Assembly (NCBI GenBank): GCA_016178625.1
Contig: JACOSX010000092.1
Span: forward strand, 1-53,141
Direction of reading: 5' to 3'
Origin: Ignavibacteria bacterium
GTDB lineage: Bacteria; Bacteroidota; Ignavibacteria; UBA10030; SZUA-254
Length of the DNA stretch: 53,141 nt
Shown here: one piece after another, positions 37,459 through 46,784 of the stretch
Numbering within the stretch: the first letter of the stretch is position 1
Layout: each line of letters starts with the position of its first letter
Program-made: the position numbers and the translations under genes
Notes under the pieces: generated by a model
The model's database searches: none
The model's input: the letters and a program-made list of their open reading frames with translations, nothing else
Told to the model about the DNA's origin: nothing

Positions 37459-37621
37459 GTGTGTTCTTGTTAGTTCCATTGTACTAACCAAGTGATCCCC
37501 CAGGATCAGGCGAATGGAATATAGATGTCTCCTTATCAATTGTCAACCTCGTTCAAGACGCCCATCATTTCTCCTCTACTCCTTGCTTCTCTCTCAACTT
37601 CTTCTGATATTTGTTGTGAAC

Positions 37622-40084
37622 ATGAACGCGAAGGGGAATATATCGGGCCGCATCAGCAGTATCTTCGGAGGTGAGATTAGAGACAATCGTATCGTCAAAA
37701 TTCTTATAGCGATTGTTCTGGTCATCATCACAACGATGATGTTTCCGCATCCTGAGTCGATCGATTATAGCTACAATATCGGTGCAGTGTGGGCGGATAA
37801 AGATCTCATCGCTCCATTTTCATTCCCGGTGTATAAAGATCTCCGGCAGTACGAAAAAGAACAGCTCGCAGCGGTTCGCAATGTTTATCCGGTGTTTGAG
37901 CGACGTGATGTGATCGCCCAGCAAAGGCTTGATAGCGCAAGAATGATTATTCAATCGCTTCGGCTGGCGGCGAATAAGCGTCTTCTGTGGAAGAAGCGTC
38001 ATGACTCACAGGATTCTCTCGCGTTTGCCGAAATTACCCACAGTTTGCCTTTCAGTTTGAGCCCTGACGAATGGATGTTCCTTATACAATCATCGAGCCG
38101 CGGGGCCATTAGTGGAAAAACCGATACGGTTCTGGGAGAAATTCCAACATCATTAAGCGACATTTATCATGTAGGCATTCTTGATCAGGCTGATTTGAAA
38201 CAACCTCACTCGTACTTCGCGCTCCGGAAAGGAATGATGGAAGAAATTATTCCATTTGAAAAAGTGTATACCCTCGAAGATGCCGTGGGTGTTCTCTCTT
38301 CTCGATTTTCTGTGGCAAATGGAAATCCACCAGAACATGCAATTGCACTTAAGATTATCCGAGCAGTGTTAGCGCCGAACTTTGTCTATAATCAAGTTGA
38401 GATGAATCGCGCAATACAGCTCGCCGAGGAAAATGTCCCCCGGACTCTGGGATTCGTGTTGGAAAAGGAGCACGTCATCAGTAAGGACGACCGCATCACG
38501 GAAGAAGTTAAACTTAAGCTTGATTCGTTTCGTAAGGCAAAAGCTGAACGTGGCTCGGAGTACATCGAGTGGAGACACTGGACCGGCATCTTCTTGCATG
38601 TTACCCTGATCATGAGCTTGTTCGGACTTTATGTATTTCTTTTCCGCAAGAAGATCTTTCACGATAATGGTAAACTCACCCTCATCGCGTTGCTCATCTT
38701 GATGGAGATCGGGTTTGCGTATCTATCCCTCACCCTTAATCTCACTGTTCCTACACAATATTTAATTTTTGTTCCTGCTGCGTCAATGTTGTTCGCGATC
38801 ATTTTTGATTCGAGGGTGGCATTTTACGGGACGGTAACGATTGCGTTTCTTATCGCCGGTATTCGTGGGAACGATTACGTGATAGCGCTTACCTCGTTAG
38901 TCCCCGGCGCGCTTGGTGCCTATTCCGTGAGAGACATCCGGAACCGCACACAGATTTTCCGATCACTGATCTTTATCTTCCTTGGTTATGCCGTTGCAAT
39001 TGTCGCTCTTTCCCTCGAAGAATTTGAGAGCTTTAGCGCCATCTCTACCCAACTCACGTTCGCGCTTGCCAATGCCGTCATCTCTCCGGTACTCACGTAC
39101 GGTTTGCTGATCTTTTTCGAACATGTCTTCAACGTGACGACCGATTTGACGCTGCTAGAACTCTCCGACTTTAACCAACCGCTCTTGCGGCAACTCTCTG
39201 AAAAGGCGCCCGGTACGTTCCACCATAGTATGACGATTGGAAATCTCGCCGAAGCGGCAGCCGAAGCGATTGCGGCGAACTCGATTCTTGCACGCGTAGG
39301 CGGATACTACCATGACATCGGAAAGATGGGCAAGCCAGAGTATTTCGTCGAGAACCAAACGGGAGTACATAGTCGCCACAATCGGCTCAAACCTCGGATG
39401 AGCGCGCTGATCATCCAATCACACGTGAAAGATGGAATCGAGCTTGCACGCGAGCACGAGCTGCCGGAAAAGATCATTGACTTTATCCCTCAACATCACG
39501 GAACGACACTCATTTCCTTTTTTTACGACAAGGCGCTGAAGCAAGCAGCAAAACGGCCCGACAAGGCAAACGTTCAGGAAGAGGACTTCAGGTATCCTGG
39601 ACCGAAGCCGCAGACGAAAGAGACCGGGATCGTTATGCTCGCCGACTCCGTTGAAGCTTCGACACGAGCAATCACCGAGATGACACCTCAGAAGCTTGAG
39701 CAATCCATCGATAGCATGATCAAGCAGCGCTTCTCGGAAGGTCAACTTGATGAATGCGATCTTACGCTCCGTGATTTGACCAAGATTAAGGAGGCGTTTG
39801 AGAAGATCCTCCTTGGCATCCATCATCACCGTATCACCTATCCCGAGCAGGCTGTCGAGGCTCCAACAGTTCAGCCAACGAACGCTTTAGAGACACCGAG
39901 CACAGGAGTTGTTTCCGCAGAGCAGGTCAAGCAAGCCCGCCATGGCGGGCAAGTTGAGACGATGGAGACGCCACCTGTTCCGCCACCGGAGCCTCAGCCG
40001 GAAATCGTCGACAATCCGACTTCCAATACCGTGGAGAGTGAAGGCGGTGAACAGGATCCACCACAAGCGGACGGAGTTGTGTGA
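37622..40084 (+). CDS. pgpH: 7TM-HD phosphodiesterase (PgpH-like)
   Basis: The product is ~820 aa. An N-terminal TM is followed by a large extracytoplasmic 7TMR-HDED region (~45-310), then a bundle of six or seven TM helices (~325-500). The HD phosphohydrolase domain has H534 in HHSMTIGNLAEAAAE and the HD pair H564/D565 in YYHDIGKMGKPEYF, followed by FIPQHHGTT. PgpH proteins hydrolyse cyclic di-AMP; the fit is by domain order, and no cyclic-di-AMP synthase lies nearby. An acidic, proline-rich tail of ~75 residues follows the HD domain. The longer frame from 37514 would put extra residues before the usual first TM; ATG 37622 is preferred. It overlaps the xerD-like start by 4 bases (GTGA). Confidence 0.88.
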   Translation: MNAKGNISGRISSIFGGEIRDNRIVKILIAIVLVIITTMMFPHPESIDYSYNIGAVWADKDLIAPFSFPVYKDLRQYEKEQLAAVRNVYPVFERRDVIAQQRLDSARMIIQSLRLAANKRLLWKKRHDSQDSLAFAEITHSLPFSLSPDEWMFLIQSSSRGAISGKTDTVLGEIPTSLSDIYHVGILDQADLKQPHSYFALRKGMMEEIIPFEKVYTLEDAVGVLSSRFSVANGNPPEHAIALKIIRAVLAPNFVYNQVEMNRAIQLAEENVPRTLGFVLEKEHVISKDDRITEEVKLKLDSFRKAKAERGSEYIEWRHWTGIFLHVTLIMSLFGLYVFLFRKKIFHDNGKLTLIALLILMEIGFAYLSLTLNLTVPTQYLIFVPAASMLFAIIFDSRVAFYGTVTIAFLIAGIRGNDYVIALTSLVPGALGAYSVRDIRNRTQIFRSLIFIFLGYAVAIVALSLEEFESFSAISTQLTFALANAVISPVLTYGLLIFFEHVFNVTTDLTLLELSDFNQPLLRQLSEKAPGTFHHSMTIGNLAEAAAEAIAANSILARVGGYYHDIGKMGKPEYFVENQTGVHSRHNRLKPRMSALIIQSHVKDGIELAREHELPEKIIDFIPQHHGTTLISFFYDKALKQAAKRPDKANVQEEDFRYPGPKPQTKETGIVMLADSVEASTRAITEMTPQKLEQSIDSMIKQRFSEGQLDECDLTLRDLTKIKEAFEKILLGIHHHRITYPEQAVEAPTVQPTNALETPSTGVVSAEQVKQARHGGQVETMETPPVPPPEPQPEIVDNPTSNTVESEGGEQDPPQADGVV

Positions 40085-40971
40085 CCGAGCATCTCCGGTC
40101 TTATATTCATTTCCTTCAGTTGGAGAAGAACGCATCTGCAAATACCATTTCGTCCTACAAGATTGATATTACCCGATATCTCGGTTATCTTGAGGCGAAG
40201 GGAATCAGCTCGCTTAAGAAGATCGAGGAGAAACAGGTAGTCGGTTTTCTGAGCTTGTTGCGCGAGCTTGGCTTGTCGGCGCGAAGTATCTCGAGAAATC
40301 TGTCAGCGATCAAGATGTTCCATAAATTTTTGGTGGGAGAAGGATCGGCAACGCGTAATCCGGCGGAAAATATCGACACCCCTAAACTGTCGAAGGTTCT
40401 CCCTGATGTTCTCAACCAGGATGAGATCGAAGCGATATTGCAACAGCCAAATACTGTGGAGCCTTTGGGCATTCGTGACAAGGCGATTCTCGAGACGATG
40501 TACGCGACGGGGATGCGTGTCTCGGAGATCATCACGTTGAAGCAATCGAACCTGTATGAAGAAGAGGGAATCGTGAGAGTGTTTGGTAAAGGATCGAAAG
40601 AGCGACTCGTGCCAATAGGACGTTCGGCATTACAATGGATTCGTACGTATGTGCGAGACGTGCGACCGACGCTTTCTAAAAAGGGAAGTGGGCACGATGT
40701 GTTATTCCTCAACGCTCGCGGCAAGCCGATGTCGCGCATGGCGATCTGGAACATTGTTCGGACCTATACCCTGAAATCGGGTATTAAGAAAGAAGTGCAC
40801 CCGCACACGATCCGACATTCCTTCGCGACGCATCTCCTCGAAGGCGGCGCCGATTTGCGCGCGGTACAGGAGATGCTCGGGCATTCTGATATTGCAACAA
40901 CACAAATTTACACCCACATTGATAGAGAATACTTGAAAGAAGTTCATCGAACGTTTCATCCGAGAGGATAA
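40081..40971 (+). CDS. xerD: Tyrosine recombinase XerD/XerC-like
   Basis: This 296-aa site-specific recombinase has an N-terminal SAM-like DNA-binding domain (residues 1-95: TEHLRSYIHFLQLEKNASAN). The catalytic domain shows the full set: R146 (ATGMRVSEI), a Lys in FGKGSKERLVP, H242/R245 (HPHTIRHSF), H268 (LGHSDIATTQIY) and nucleophile Y277. The length fits a chromosomal XerC/D that resolves chromosome dimers at dif; whether C or D cannot be fixed. The start GTG overlaps the pgpH stop. Its last 62 bases plus a few beyond are duplicated at 42474-42535. Confidence 0.92.
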   Translation: MTEHLRSYIHFLQLEKNASANTISSYKIDITRYLGYLEAKGISSLKKIEEKQVVGFLSLLRELGLSARSISRNLSAIKMFHKFLVGEGSATRNPAENIDTPKLSKVLPDVLNQDEIEAILQQPNTVEPLGIRDKAILETMYATGMRVSEIITLKQSNLYEEEGIVRVFGKGSKERLVPIGRSALQWIRTYVRDVRPTLSKKGSGHDVLFLNARGKPMSRMAIWNIVRTYTLKSGIKKEVHPHTIRHSFATHLLEGGADLRAVQEMLGHSDIATTQIYTHIDREYLKEVHRTFHPRG

Positions 40972-40982
40972 TTTTGGATACT
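40921..40982 (+). repeat. 62-base direct repeat, copy 1: end of xerD gene
   Basis: Covers the last 17 codons and 11 bases beyond the xerD stop. Recurs at 42474-42535 with one mismatch (T at 40947, C at 42500). Sequence diverges completely after both copies. See the duplication finding. Confidence 0.95.
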
Positions 40983-41058
40983 ATATTGACTACCATAGAT
41001 TATGTCCAGATGAATATCAAGAAGTTAGATAACGAAAAGTGCTGGATAAAATTCAGAG

Positions 41059-42435
41059 ATGGAGCTTCTTCGTCGTGAAAAGATTGTTTCTTTGTTTTGG
41101 GTTACTGTCATCTATACAGTGCAAATATGTGCGCAAGGGTGGTCGTTTTTTGGACCAGATTCCGAACAGTGGAGAGATGTTGAACAAATTGATGGTTCTT
41201 TTCATCAAGACAAGTTACCAAGGATAGCGGCTGCAACCTCTGCAGGAATTGTGGCGTGGACTCACGATAAGTGGAATTATGTTTTGCCGAATCAACCATT
41301 CGTTTTTCCTGTGTCTCTTACATACTTCCAAGTGTATTTTTCCCCGTGGAACGATTCTGTTGGCTTCATTAAGGCAGACAGATTTGTCGAAAAATATCCT
41401 AACTGTTACTTTGCAACAATCCAAAATACCTTTGTGGATACTGGATGGTCCGGGCGGTACGCCGTAGCATGTGGTTATTATACGTATTATGGAATTATCG
41501 CATTTCCTTTCCATGATACAAGTCGCGTCTCTATTCTAGCGTTCTTTGGGATGTCAACGAGCACGGATAATGGAAGGACCTGGATCGATATCATGGGTTT
41601 GCCGAAGAGGATTTTCGAACCATGTTTTCTTTCTTACGATCTCACCAGTGATTCAGTGCTCTATTATGGGGGGCAGAACTATTACGAAGACAGTTCGGGT
41701 ACATCCAGAAGCAGTCTTGGCATATTCAGAAGCACGTCGGAGGGGAGCCGTTGGGATAGCATTGCTCCTTTGCCTGCGCAATTTTCGACGGCGCAGATGC
41801 AGGCAAGAGGGAATACATTCATTCTTGCTGGAGCGAATGCGTCCGCCGGGATCGGGAGTTCCGGCATCTATCGCAGCACAGATCAAGGTGCGACATGGAA
41901 GCAAGAGCTTTCTTCGGTTAATGTGAATGCATTGATTCGCGATAAGCTCCATCCGCAGCGTCTGTATGCTGCAACGTCAAGCGGGATTTATATGAGTCAT
42001 GACGAAGGCAAAACATGGCAAATATATAATAACACATTACCGACAAAGAACCTGAGAGATATGGTGAAGGATCCTTACTCCGATACCTTCTACGTTGCAA
42101 CCGACCTTGGCGTGTTCCAAGTGTTTGACAAAGTTGTGTCGGGCGTTGAAGATAGTAGAAATCAAGTTCCCGCATCGTTTGCTCTTTACCAAAACTATCC
42201 TAACCCCTTCAACCCCAGCACAAGCATTGAGTATCAACTGCCGACAGTGGAGTACGTGAGAATCGGAATCTACAATGTGCTTGGTGAGGAAGTTACCATG
42301 CTGGTCAACGAAAAGGAATCGCCCGGCTCATATGTGACGCACTGGGATGGAAGCAAATACCCTTCGGGTCTCTACTTCTACAAGATGAAGGCGGGGAGTT
42401 TCAGTGAGACAAAGAAGCTTTTGCTGCTTAAATGA
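41059..42435 (+). CDS. T9SS protein with Asp-box/BNR-like repeats (cargo 1)
   Basis: This 458-aa secreted protein starts at ATG 41059, with a signal peptide (IVSLFWVTVIYTVQICAQG). The cargo has Asp-box (BNR/sortilin-like) blades: MSTSTDNGRTW, FRSTSEGSRW, IYRSTDQGATW, IYMSHDEGKTW. These occur in sialidase and VPS10-type propellers; no sialidase catalytic residues are evident. The last ~85 residues are a T9SS type A domain (LYQNYPNPFNPSTSIEYQLP ... GIYNVLGEEV ... ETKKLLLLK), about four fifths identical by eye to that of the next gene. It lies right after xerD. Surface or extracellular, ligand unknown. Confidence 0.82.
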   Translation: MELLRREKIVSLFWVTVIYTVQICAQGWSFFGPDSEQWRDVEQIDGSFHQDKLPRIAAATSAGIVAWTHDKWNYVLPNQPFVFPVSLTYFQVYFSPWNDSVGFIKADRFVEKYPNCYFATIQNTFVDTGWSGRYAVACGYYTYYGIIAFPFHDTSRVSILAFFGMSTSTDNGRTWIDIMGLPKRIFEPCFLSYDLTSDSVLYYGGQNYYEDSSGTSRSSLGIFRSTSEGSRWDSIAPLPAQFSTAQMQARGNTFILAGANASAGIGSSGIYRSTDQGATWKQELSSVNVNALIRDKLHPQRLYAATSSGIYMSHDEGKTWQIYNNTLPTKNLRDMVKDPYSDTFYVATDLGVFQVFDKVVSGVEDSRNQVPASFALYQNYPNPFNPSTSIEYQLPTVEYVRIGIYNVLGEEVTMLVNEKESPGSYVTHWDGSKYPSGLYFYKMKAGSFSETKKLLLLK

Positions 42436-42475
42436 AAATCCATAGGAAGATCCGATGAACTCAAACGACGGAAGA
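42432..42475 (+). repeat. Copy of the region around the PLP-enzyme start, stranded between the T9SS genes
   Basis: The bases following the first T9SS gene repeat the spacer and first codons of the PLP-enzyme gene (43517-43560), including ATGAACTCAAACGACGGAAG at 42455. There are two mismatches in about 42 bases. At 42474-42475 it joins directly onto the xerD-end copy with a 2-base overlap (GA). It encodes no functional protein here. Confidence 0.92.
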
Positions 42476-42535
42476 TAGAGAATACTTGAAAGAAGTTCAC
42501 CGAACGTTTCATCCGAGAGGATAATTTTGGATACT
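42474..42535 (+). repeat. 62-base direct repeat, copy 2: orphan xerD 3' end
   Basis: A non-functional copy of 40921-40982, one mismatch. It abuts the copied PLP-enzyme start, making a chimeric junction that no ordinary gene order explains. Confidence 0.95.
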
Positions 42536-42602
42536 GTCTCCGAGATGATCGATTGGAAGAGATAAAGAAAATGTCATTGATACGATAAGTATGGACAGCT
42601 CC

Positions 42603-43520
42603 ATGAGGAGAAATATCATTATTACAATACTAACCGCGTTCGTTTCAATTACAAATGCGCAACAACAGGACTCATTGGTCGACGTCTTCCCGCTCTCCGT
42701 TGGAAACAAGTGGGTGTATCATTATTCTTATGATTTTTACTGGTACAAACCACCCACTTGGATAGACGATTCTGGTAAAGTTGAAATGGAGGTTGTGGAG
42801 AAGAATGCCATCCACGATACATTGGTCTGGAAAATCCGACAACGCTGGATCGTACGGCATCACTTTCGTACCTATGGAGACGGAGATATAGACACAACGT
42901 ATGACATTGACACTGCTGTTACGACAAACCTCCACGAGTTACAATCCGAACAACATGCATTATTCACTGACTGTAATTTCGATTGCTACTGTAGATTCAA
43001 TCCGTACTCATGCGTATTCTTTTTCCGATGTCTTGATACGGGCAAGGTGTACCGTTATCAATATGTTAATAAAGATGGAAATGTCACCGTCATAGGTGAT
43101 TATTATCCGGTAGCCTCTCACCATTTGACCTTTCGACATAATGAAGGATTATTGTCCGATTCATTGTCCACTGTTGGCGGAACCACCACTCAGAGGATCG
43201 TGAATCTTCTGTCCTCAACAATAGTTCCCGTTAAAGAATCAGAAAAAGTCCTGCCGCAAGTAATGCGGTTGTTTCAAAACTATCCCAATCCCTTTAATCC
43301 CAACACAAGCATTGAGTATCAACTGCCGACAGCGGTGTACGTGAGAATCGGAATCTACAATGTGCTTGGTGAAGAAATTGCCACGTTGGTCAACGAAAAG
43401 GAATCGCCCGGCTCGTATACCGTGCAATGGGATGGAGGCAAATGCCCTTCCGGTATCTACTTCTACAAGATGAACGCAGGGAGTTTCAGTGAGACAAAGA
43501 AGTTTTTGTTGCTTAAATGA
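42603..43520 (+). CDS. T9SS protein with unrelated cargo (cargo 2)
   Basis: The product is 305 aa from ATG 42603 (an ATG at 42591 is also in frame). A signal peptide (IIITILTAFVSITNAQQ) precedes a ~200-residue cargo beginning DVFPLSVGNKWVYHYSYDFY. This is a beta-rich domain with Cys-containing segment DCNFDCYCRFNPYSCVFFF, unlike cargo 1. The PLSVGNKWVY start recurs in secreted Bacteroidota proteins of unknown function. The C-terminal ~85 residues are the same T9SS domain type as the previous gene (LFQNYPNPFNPNTSIEYQLP ... KKFLLLK). It ends 19 bases before the PLP-enzyme gene. Role unknown. Confidence 0.78.
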   Translation: MRRNIIITILTAFVSITNAQQQDSLVDVFPLSVGNKWVYHYSYDFYWYKPPTWIDDSGKVEMEVVEKNAIHDTLVWKIRQRWIVRHHFRTYGDGDIDTTYDIDTAVTTNLHELQSEQHALFTDCNFDCYCRFNPYSCVFFFRCLDTGKVYRYQYVNKDGNVTVIGDYYPVASHHLTFRHNEGLLSDSLSTVGGTTTQRIVNLLSSTIVPVKESEKVLPQVMRLFQNYPNPFNPNTSIEYQLPTAVYVRIGIYNVLGEEIATLVNEKESPGSYTVQWDGGKCPSGIYFYKMNAGSFSETKKFLLLK

Positions 43521-43539
43521 AAATCTATAGGAAGATCCG

Positions 43540-44985
43540 ATGAACTCAAACGATGGAAGAAAGATTAAGCTCGCCGATCTTCGCAATCAGGTCGTCGGCA
43601 TCGACACGACTATTCCCCTCCTTGATGGTTCTAAGAGGCGGTATGTGTTTCTCGATAATGCCGCCAGCACGCCAACGTTTCGGAGCGTGCTGAAGTGCAT
43701 CGAGGAATTTTTGCCGTGGTATTCGGGCGTCCACCGCGGGATGGGATTTAAGGCAGTTGTTGCTACAAATGTGTACGATCAGACCCACCGCATTGCGGGA
43801 GAGTTTGTTGGGGCTGATCTACAACGAAATGTCGTACTGTTTGGCAAGAACACCACGGAGTCGGTTAATCTCCTTGCCCGTCGTTTCAACTTTGCGACGG
43901 ATGACGTCGTCATCTCTACGATGATGGAGCATCACTCCAACGATCTTCCCTGGAGAAAATATTGTAAGGTGATCCATGTGGGAATTATGGAAGACGGCGG
44001 CGTTGATTTATCTGTGCTTAAGAGTGAATTGCAAAAGCATAAGGGGAAGGTGAAGCTTGTTGCGGTAAGCGGCGCATCAAATGTTACCGGCATTTGTAAT
44101 CCGATTCATGAGATAGCGGAATGGGCACATGAAGTAGGCGCGAAGATCTTCGTGGATGCCGCGCAACTTGCTCCACACCGCCCGATCGACGTCCTTTCAA
44201 ATGACGATCCTCGCCACATCGACTTCCTTGCCTACTCAGCGCACAAGATCTATGCACCGTTTGGCATCGGCGTTCTGGTGGGACCCATAGAATTCTTTGC
44301 CAAAGGCGATCCGGATTTTGTTGGTGGTGGAACGGTATCTTATGTTGGACTCGACGACGTCGAGTGGGCAAGCCCTCCCCAAAAGGATGAAGCGGGCAGT
44401 CCGAACGTTGTTGGAGCAGTGGCGCTCGCAGAAGCGCTAACCATTCTGAATGCCGTGGGGATGGAAACGATCACCGAACATGAGACTCAACTTCTTGAAT
44501 ACGCCATCAGTCGGATGAAGAACCTTCCGGGCATTCGGATCTATGGACCCACGGAAAACCTCGGCAGAAAAGTGGGGGTCATCCCATTTACCGTCGGTGG
44601 AATGGATCATGCGCTCGTTGCGACGATTTTGAGCATGGAAGGAGGGATCGGCGTCCGCAACGGAAACTTCTGTGCTCAGGTATATATGCGGAAGCTCCTC
44701 AACGTCTCTCCCGAAGAAGAGAAGATGAAACGAGCGGCGCGCTGCGATAACCCGATCCTCCCTGGAATGGTGAGGGCAAGTTTCGGGTGCTATAACAATG
44801 AGGAGGATGTGGACATGTTCATCGAGATGCTCGATCGTATTGTCCGCAAACAATTTCGGGGGACCTATGCGATCGATCCGATAACGGGCATGTACAGTAT
44901 GAATGGGTATACCGTTGATGCGTCGGCACATTTCCGTTTCTTTGATCCACACAAACCAACAACGACAGGGGAGGAAGTTGCGTAA
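43540..44985 (+). CDS. PLP-dependent aminotransferase class V / cysteine desulfurase-like
   Basis: This 481-aa enzyme belongs to the class V fold. PLP Schiff-base Lys K236 lies in AYSAHKIYAPFGIG. Supporting motifs are VFLDNAASTPTF at the N-terminus, EHHSNDLPWR (cofactor-stacking His region), VSGASNVTGI, and VDAAQLAPHRPID with the Asp that contacts the pyridine N. The family includes SufS/Csd cysteine desulfurases and isopenicillin-epimerase-like enzymes. A catalytic Cys is expected in a C-terminal loop for SufS; here FGCYNNEED is a possible but unproven site. No suf genes lie nearby. Its 5' end was copied upstream (42432-42475). Longer than typical SufS (about 410 aa). Confidence 0.82.
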   Translation: MNSNDGRKIKLADLRNQVVGIDTTIPLLDGSKRRYVFLDNAASTPTFRSVLKCIEEFLPWYSGVHRGMGFKAVVATNVYDQTHRIAGEFVGADLQRNVVLFGKNTTESVNLLARRFNFATDDVVISTMMEHHSNDLPWRKYCKVIHVGIMEDGGVDLSVLKSELQKHKGKVKLVAVSGASNVTGICNPIHEIAEWAHEVGAKIFVDAAQLAPHRPIDVLSNDDPRHIDFLAYSAHKIYAPFGIGVLVGPIEFFAKGDPDFVGGGTVSYVGLDDVEWASPPQKDEAGSPNVVGAVALAEALTILNAVGMETITEHETQLLEYAISRMKNLPGIRIYGPTENLGRKVGVIPFTVGGMDHALVATILSMEGGIGVRNGNFCAQVYMRKLLNVSPEEEKMKRAARCDNPILPGMVRASFGCYNNEEDVDMFIEMLDRIVRKQFRGTYAIDPITGMYSMNGYTVDASAHFRFFDPHKPTTTGEEVA

Positions 44986-45060
44986 AGACAATAAAGCACC
45001 AGAAGTTGATTGTCTCTTCAATCCCCCATTGGCAATCCGAAATCCGCAATCATAACAATT

Positions 45061-45726
45061 GTGCCTGAGCAGCTATACATTCTCCCGATACTATTATTTT
45101 CTGTTGTCATCCATGAAATTTCACATGGCTGGATGGCGCTACGGCTTGGCGATACTACTGCGCGCGACTTAGGCAGGTTGACGTTGAATCCAGTTCCCCA
45201 TATCGACCTCGTGGGCTCGATCCTTGTTCCACTGTTCTCACTTGCCGTCGCCGGCAGAGTGTTTATCGCGTGGGCGAAGCCAGTGCCAGTCAATCCGCTG
45301 AACTTCACCCATTATCGGCGCGATGATATTTTGGTTTCCATCGTCGGACCGCTTTCAAACATTGTCCTCGCATGGATATGCACGGGAATATTTATTGTAT
45401 TGTTGAAGGTCGACTCCACGGTGGCTTACGGTCATGGTCTTGCAGAACAGGCAATCCATTTTCTCATGAGCATGTTCTACGGCGGAATAACACTGAACAT
45501 CGTGCTGGCAGTCTTTAATATGATTCCTGTCCCTCCGCTTGATGGCTCACATGTCGTTGCCTCATTGCTCCCTCACGGACTGAGCCAAAGATATCGCAGT
45601 CTCGGATTTTTCGGAATTTTTATTATCTTGATGCTCATGCGCTGGCAGCCCTTCGCGGTTTTCTTCGGCACTGTTATTGAGGTGCTGGAGTTTCCATTTC
45701 AGATGGTGATCCACGCATTTGTTTGA
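45061..45726 (+). CDS. Site-2 protease family metallopeptidase (M50)
   Basis: This small (~221 aa) integral membrane protease has the zinc motif HEISHG (H18, E19, H22 counted from GTG 45061) in VVIHEISHGWMALRLGD. The second conserved motif NMIPVPPLDGSHV supplies the third zinc ligand, its Asp. About five or six TM helices are visible. Such proteins cut substrates within the membrane, often regulators. The upstream gap repeats short words (CAATCCGAAATCCGCAATC). GTG 45061 is preferred over longer frames because it puts the protein's first helix at the N-terminus; no strong ribosome site is visible. Confidence 0.87.
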   Translation: MPEQLYILPILLFSVVIHEISHGWMALRLGDTTARDLGRLTLNPVPHIDLVGSILVPLFSLAVAGRVFIAWAKPVPVNPLNFTHYRRDDILVSIVGPLSNIVLAWICTGIFIVLLKVDSTVAYGHGLAEQAIHFLMSMFYGGITLNIVLAVFNMIPVPPLDGSHVVASLLPHGLSQRYRSLGFFGIFIILMLMRWQPFAVFFGTVIEVLEFPFQMVIHAFV

Positions 45727-45739
45727 CCGAAAGCCCCTC

Positions 45740-46780
45740 ATGTCGCGCCGTATTGTTATCCTCGCAGAAGGACAATTCAGTCCGCTCGAATCGAAGACCG
45801 CTAATCAAGCGATCCGGTATATCCCAGACGAGGTTGTGGGTGTGATCGATTCTCGGCAAGCGGGGCGAACAGCACAGCAGGTGCTCGGGTTTGGCGGTGC
45901 GGTTCCGGTTTTCTCCGACCTTCGATCGTCCTTGTTGCAGAAACCGGATACTCTTCTTATCGGAATTGCACCGACCGGTGGGAGATTACCTGATTCTTGG
46001 CGTGCCGTTATCAACGAAGCCATCGATGCGAAATTGACAATTATCAGTGGACTACATACACTCCTTTCTGAGGATGAAGAATTTGCGCGCCGAGCCAAGG
46101 TCAATCACGTTTCACTCATCGACCTGAGGAAAATTCCCCCAGACTATGAGATCATCGCACGCGGATGTTGGAAGGAACGTAAAGCTAAGACGATTCTGAC
46201 CGTCGGCACCGACTGTAATGTCGGAAAGATGACCGCTTCTCTGGAGTTGCATCGAGAGTTTGTCCGACGAGGCTTGAGTTCTGATTTTGTTGCCACTGGT
46301 CAAACCGGTATCCTTCTTTCGGGAACAGGAATTGCCGTCGATTCCATCATCAGCGATTATGTTGCAGGAGCTATCGAGCTGGAAGTTGAGAAATCAATTG
46401 CGCGTGGGAAGGGGTTCATCCATATCGAAGGACAAGGGTCGTTGACTCATCAGGGATACTCTGGCGTGACACTTGGACTCATGCATGGCGTCATGCCAGA
46501 CGCGATGATCCTTGTGCATCACCCTGCCCGGCATGTCGATGACTATGGTTTCCCGCTCGATGATATCAAGGGACTTATCAGACTGCATGAGACGGTTCTG
46601 GCACCATTCAAGACGTCGAAAGTTGTTGGCATCGCGATCAACACAGCGATGGTGACGACACAGCAGGTGGACGCGGCAACCCGAGAGTTGGAGAAGCAGA
46701 CAGGATTACCCGTTGCAAACGTCCTCACACCGGCGGTTAACCTGCTCGCCGATGCGCTTCTGGATTATCTTACGAGATGA
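45740..46780 (+). CDS. DUF1611 (DgcN-like) P-loop protein
   Basis: The product is 346 aa from ATG 45740 (a TTG 21 bases earlier overlaps the upstream gene). The N-terminal domain is Rossmann-like (RRIVILAEGQFSPL, VVGVIDSRQAGR); the C-terminal domain is DUF1611 with the P-loop TVGTDCNVGKMTAS. Further conserved phrases are FVATGQTGILLSG and HIEGQGSLTHQGYSG. Relatives are linked to D-glutamate or dipeptide epimerase genes, and one has been described as an N-acetyl-D-glutamate synthase; such a role is possible but no epimerase is present here. It ends 4 bases before lysC, suggesting cotranscription with the lysine genes. Confidence 0.75.
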   Translation: MSRRIVILAEGQFSPLESKTANQAIRYIPDEVVGVIDSRQAGRTAQQVLGFGGAVPVFSDLRSSLLQKPDTLLIGIAPTGGRLPDSWRAVINEAIDAKLTIISGLHTLLSEDEEFARRAKVNHVSLIDLRKIPPDYEIIARGCWKERKAKTILTVGTDCNVGKMTASLELHREFVRRGLSSDFVATGQTGILLSGTGIAVDSIISDYVAGAIELEVEKSIARGKGFIHIEGQGSLTHQGYSGVTLGLMHGVMPDAMILVHHPARHVDDYGFPLDDIKGLIRLHETVLAPFKTSKVVGIAINTAMVTTQQVDAATRELEKQTGLPVANVLTPAVNLLADALLDYLTR

Positions 46781-46784
46781 CACC

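Noticed and set aside
40921-42535. The 62-base direct repeat at the xerD end read as attL/attR of an integrated element
   Set aside because: The material between the repeats ends with a copy of the PLP-enzyme start joined to the second repeat by 2 bases. That fits tandem duplication; site-specific integration would not copy the downstream gene's first codons.
43540-44985. Firm naming of the PLP enzyme as SufS
   Set aside because: Fold and Lys site are clear, but it is longer than SufS, its catalytic Cys is uncertain and no suf genes are nearby, so no symbol was given.
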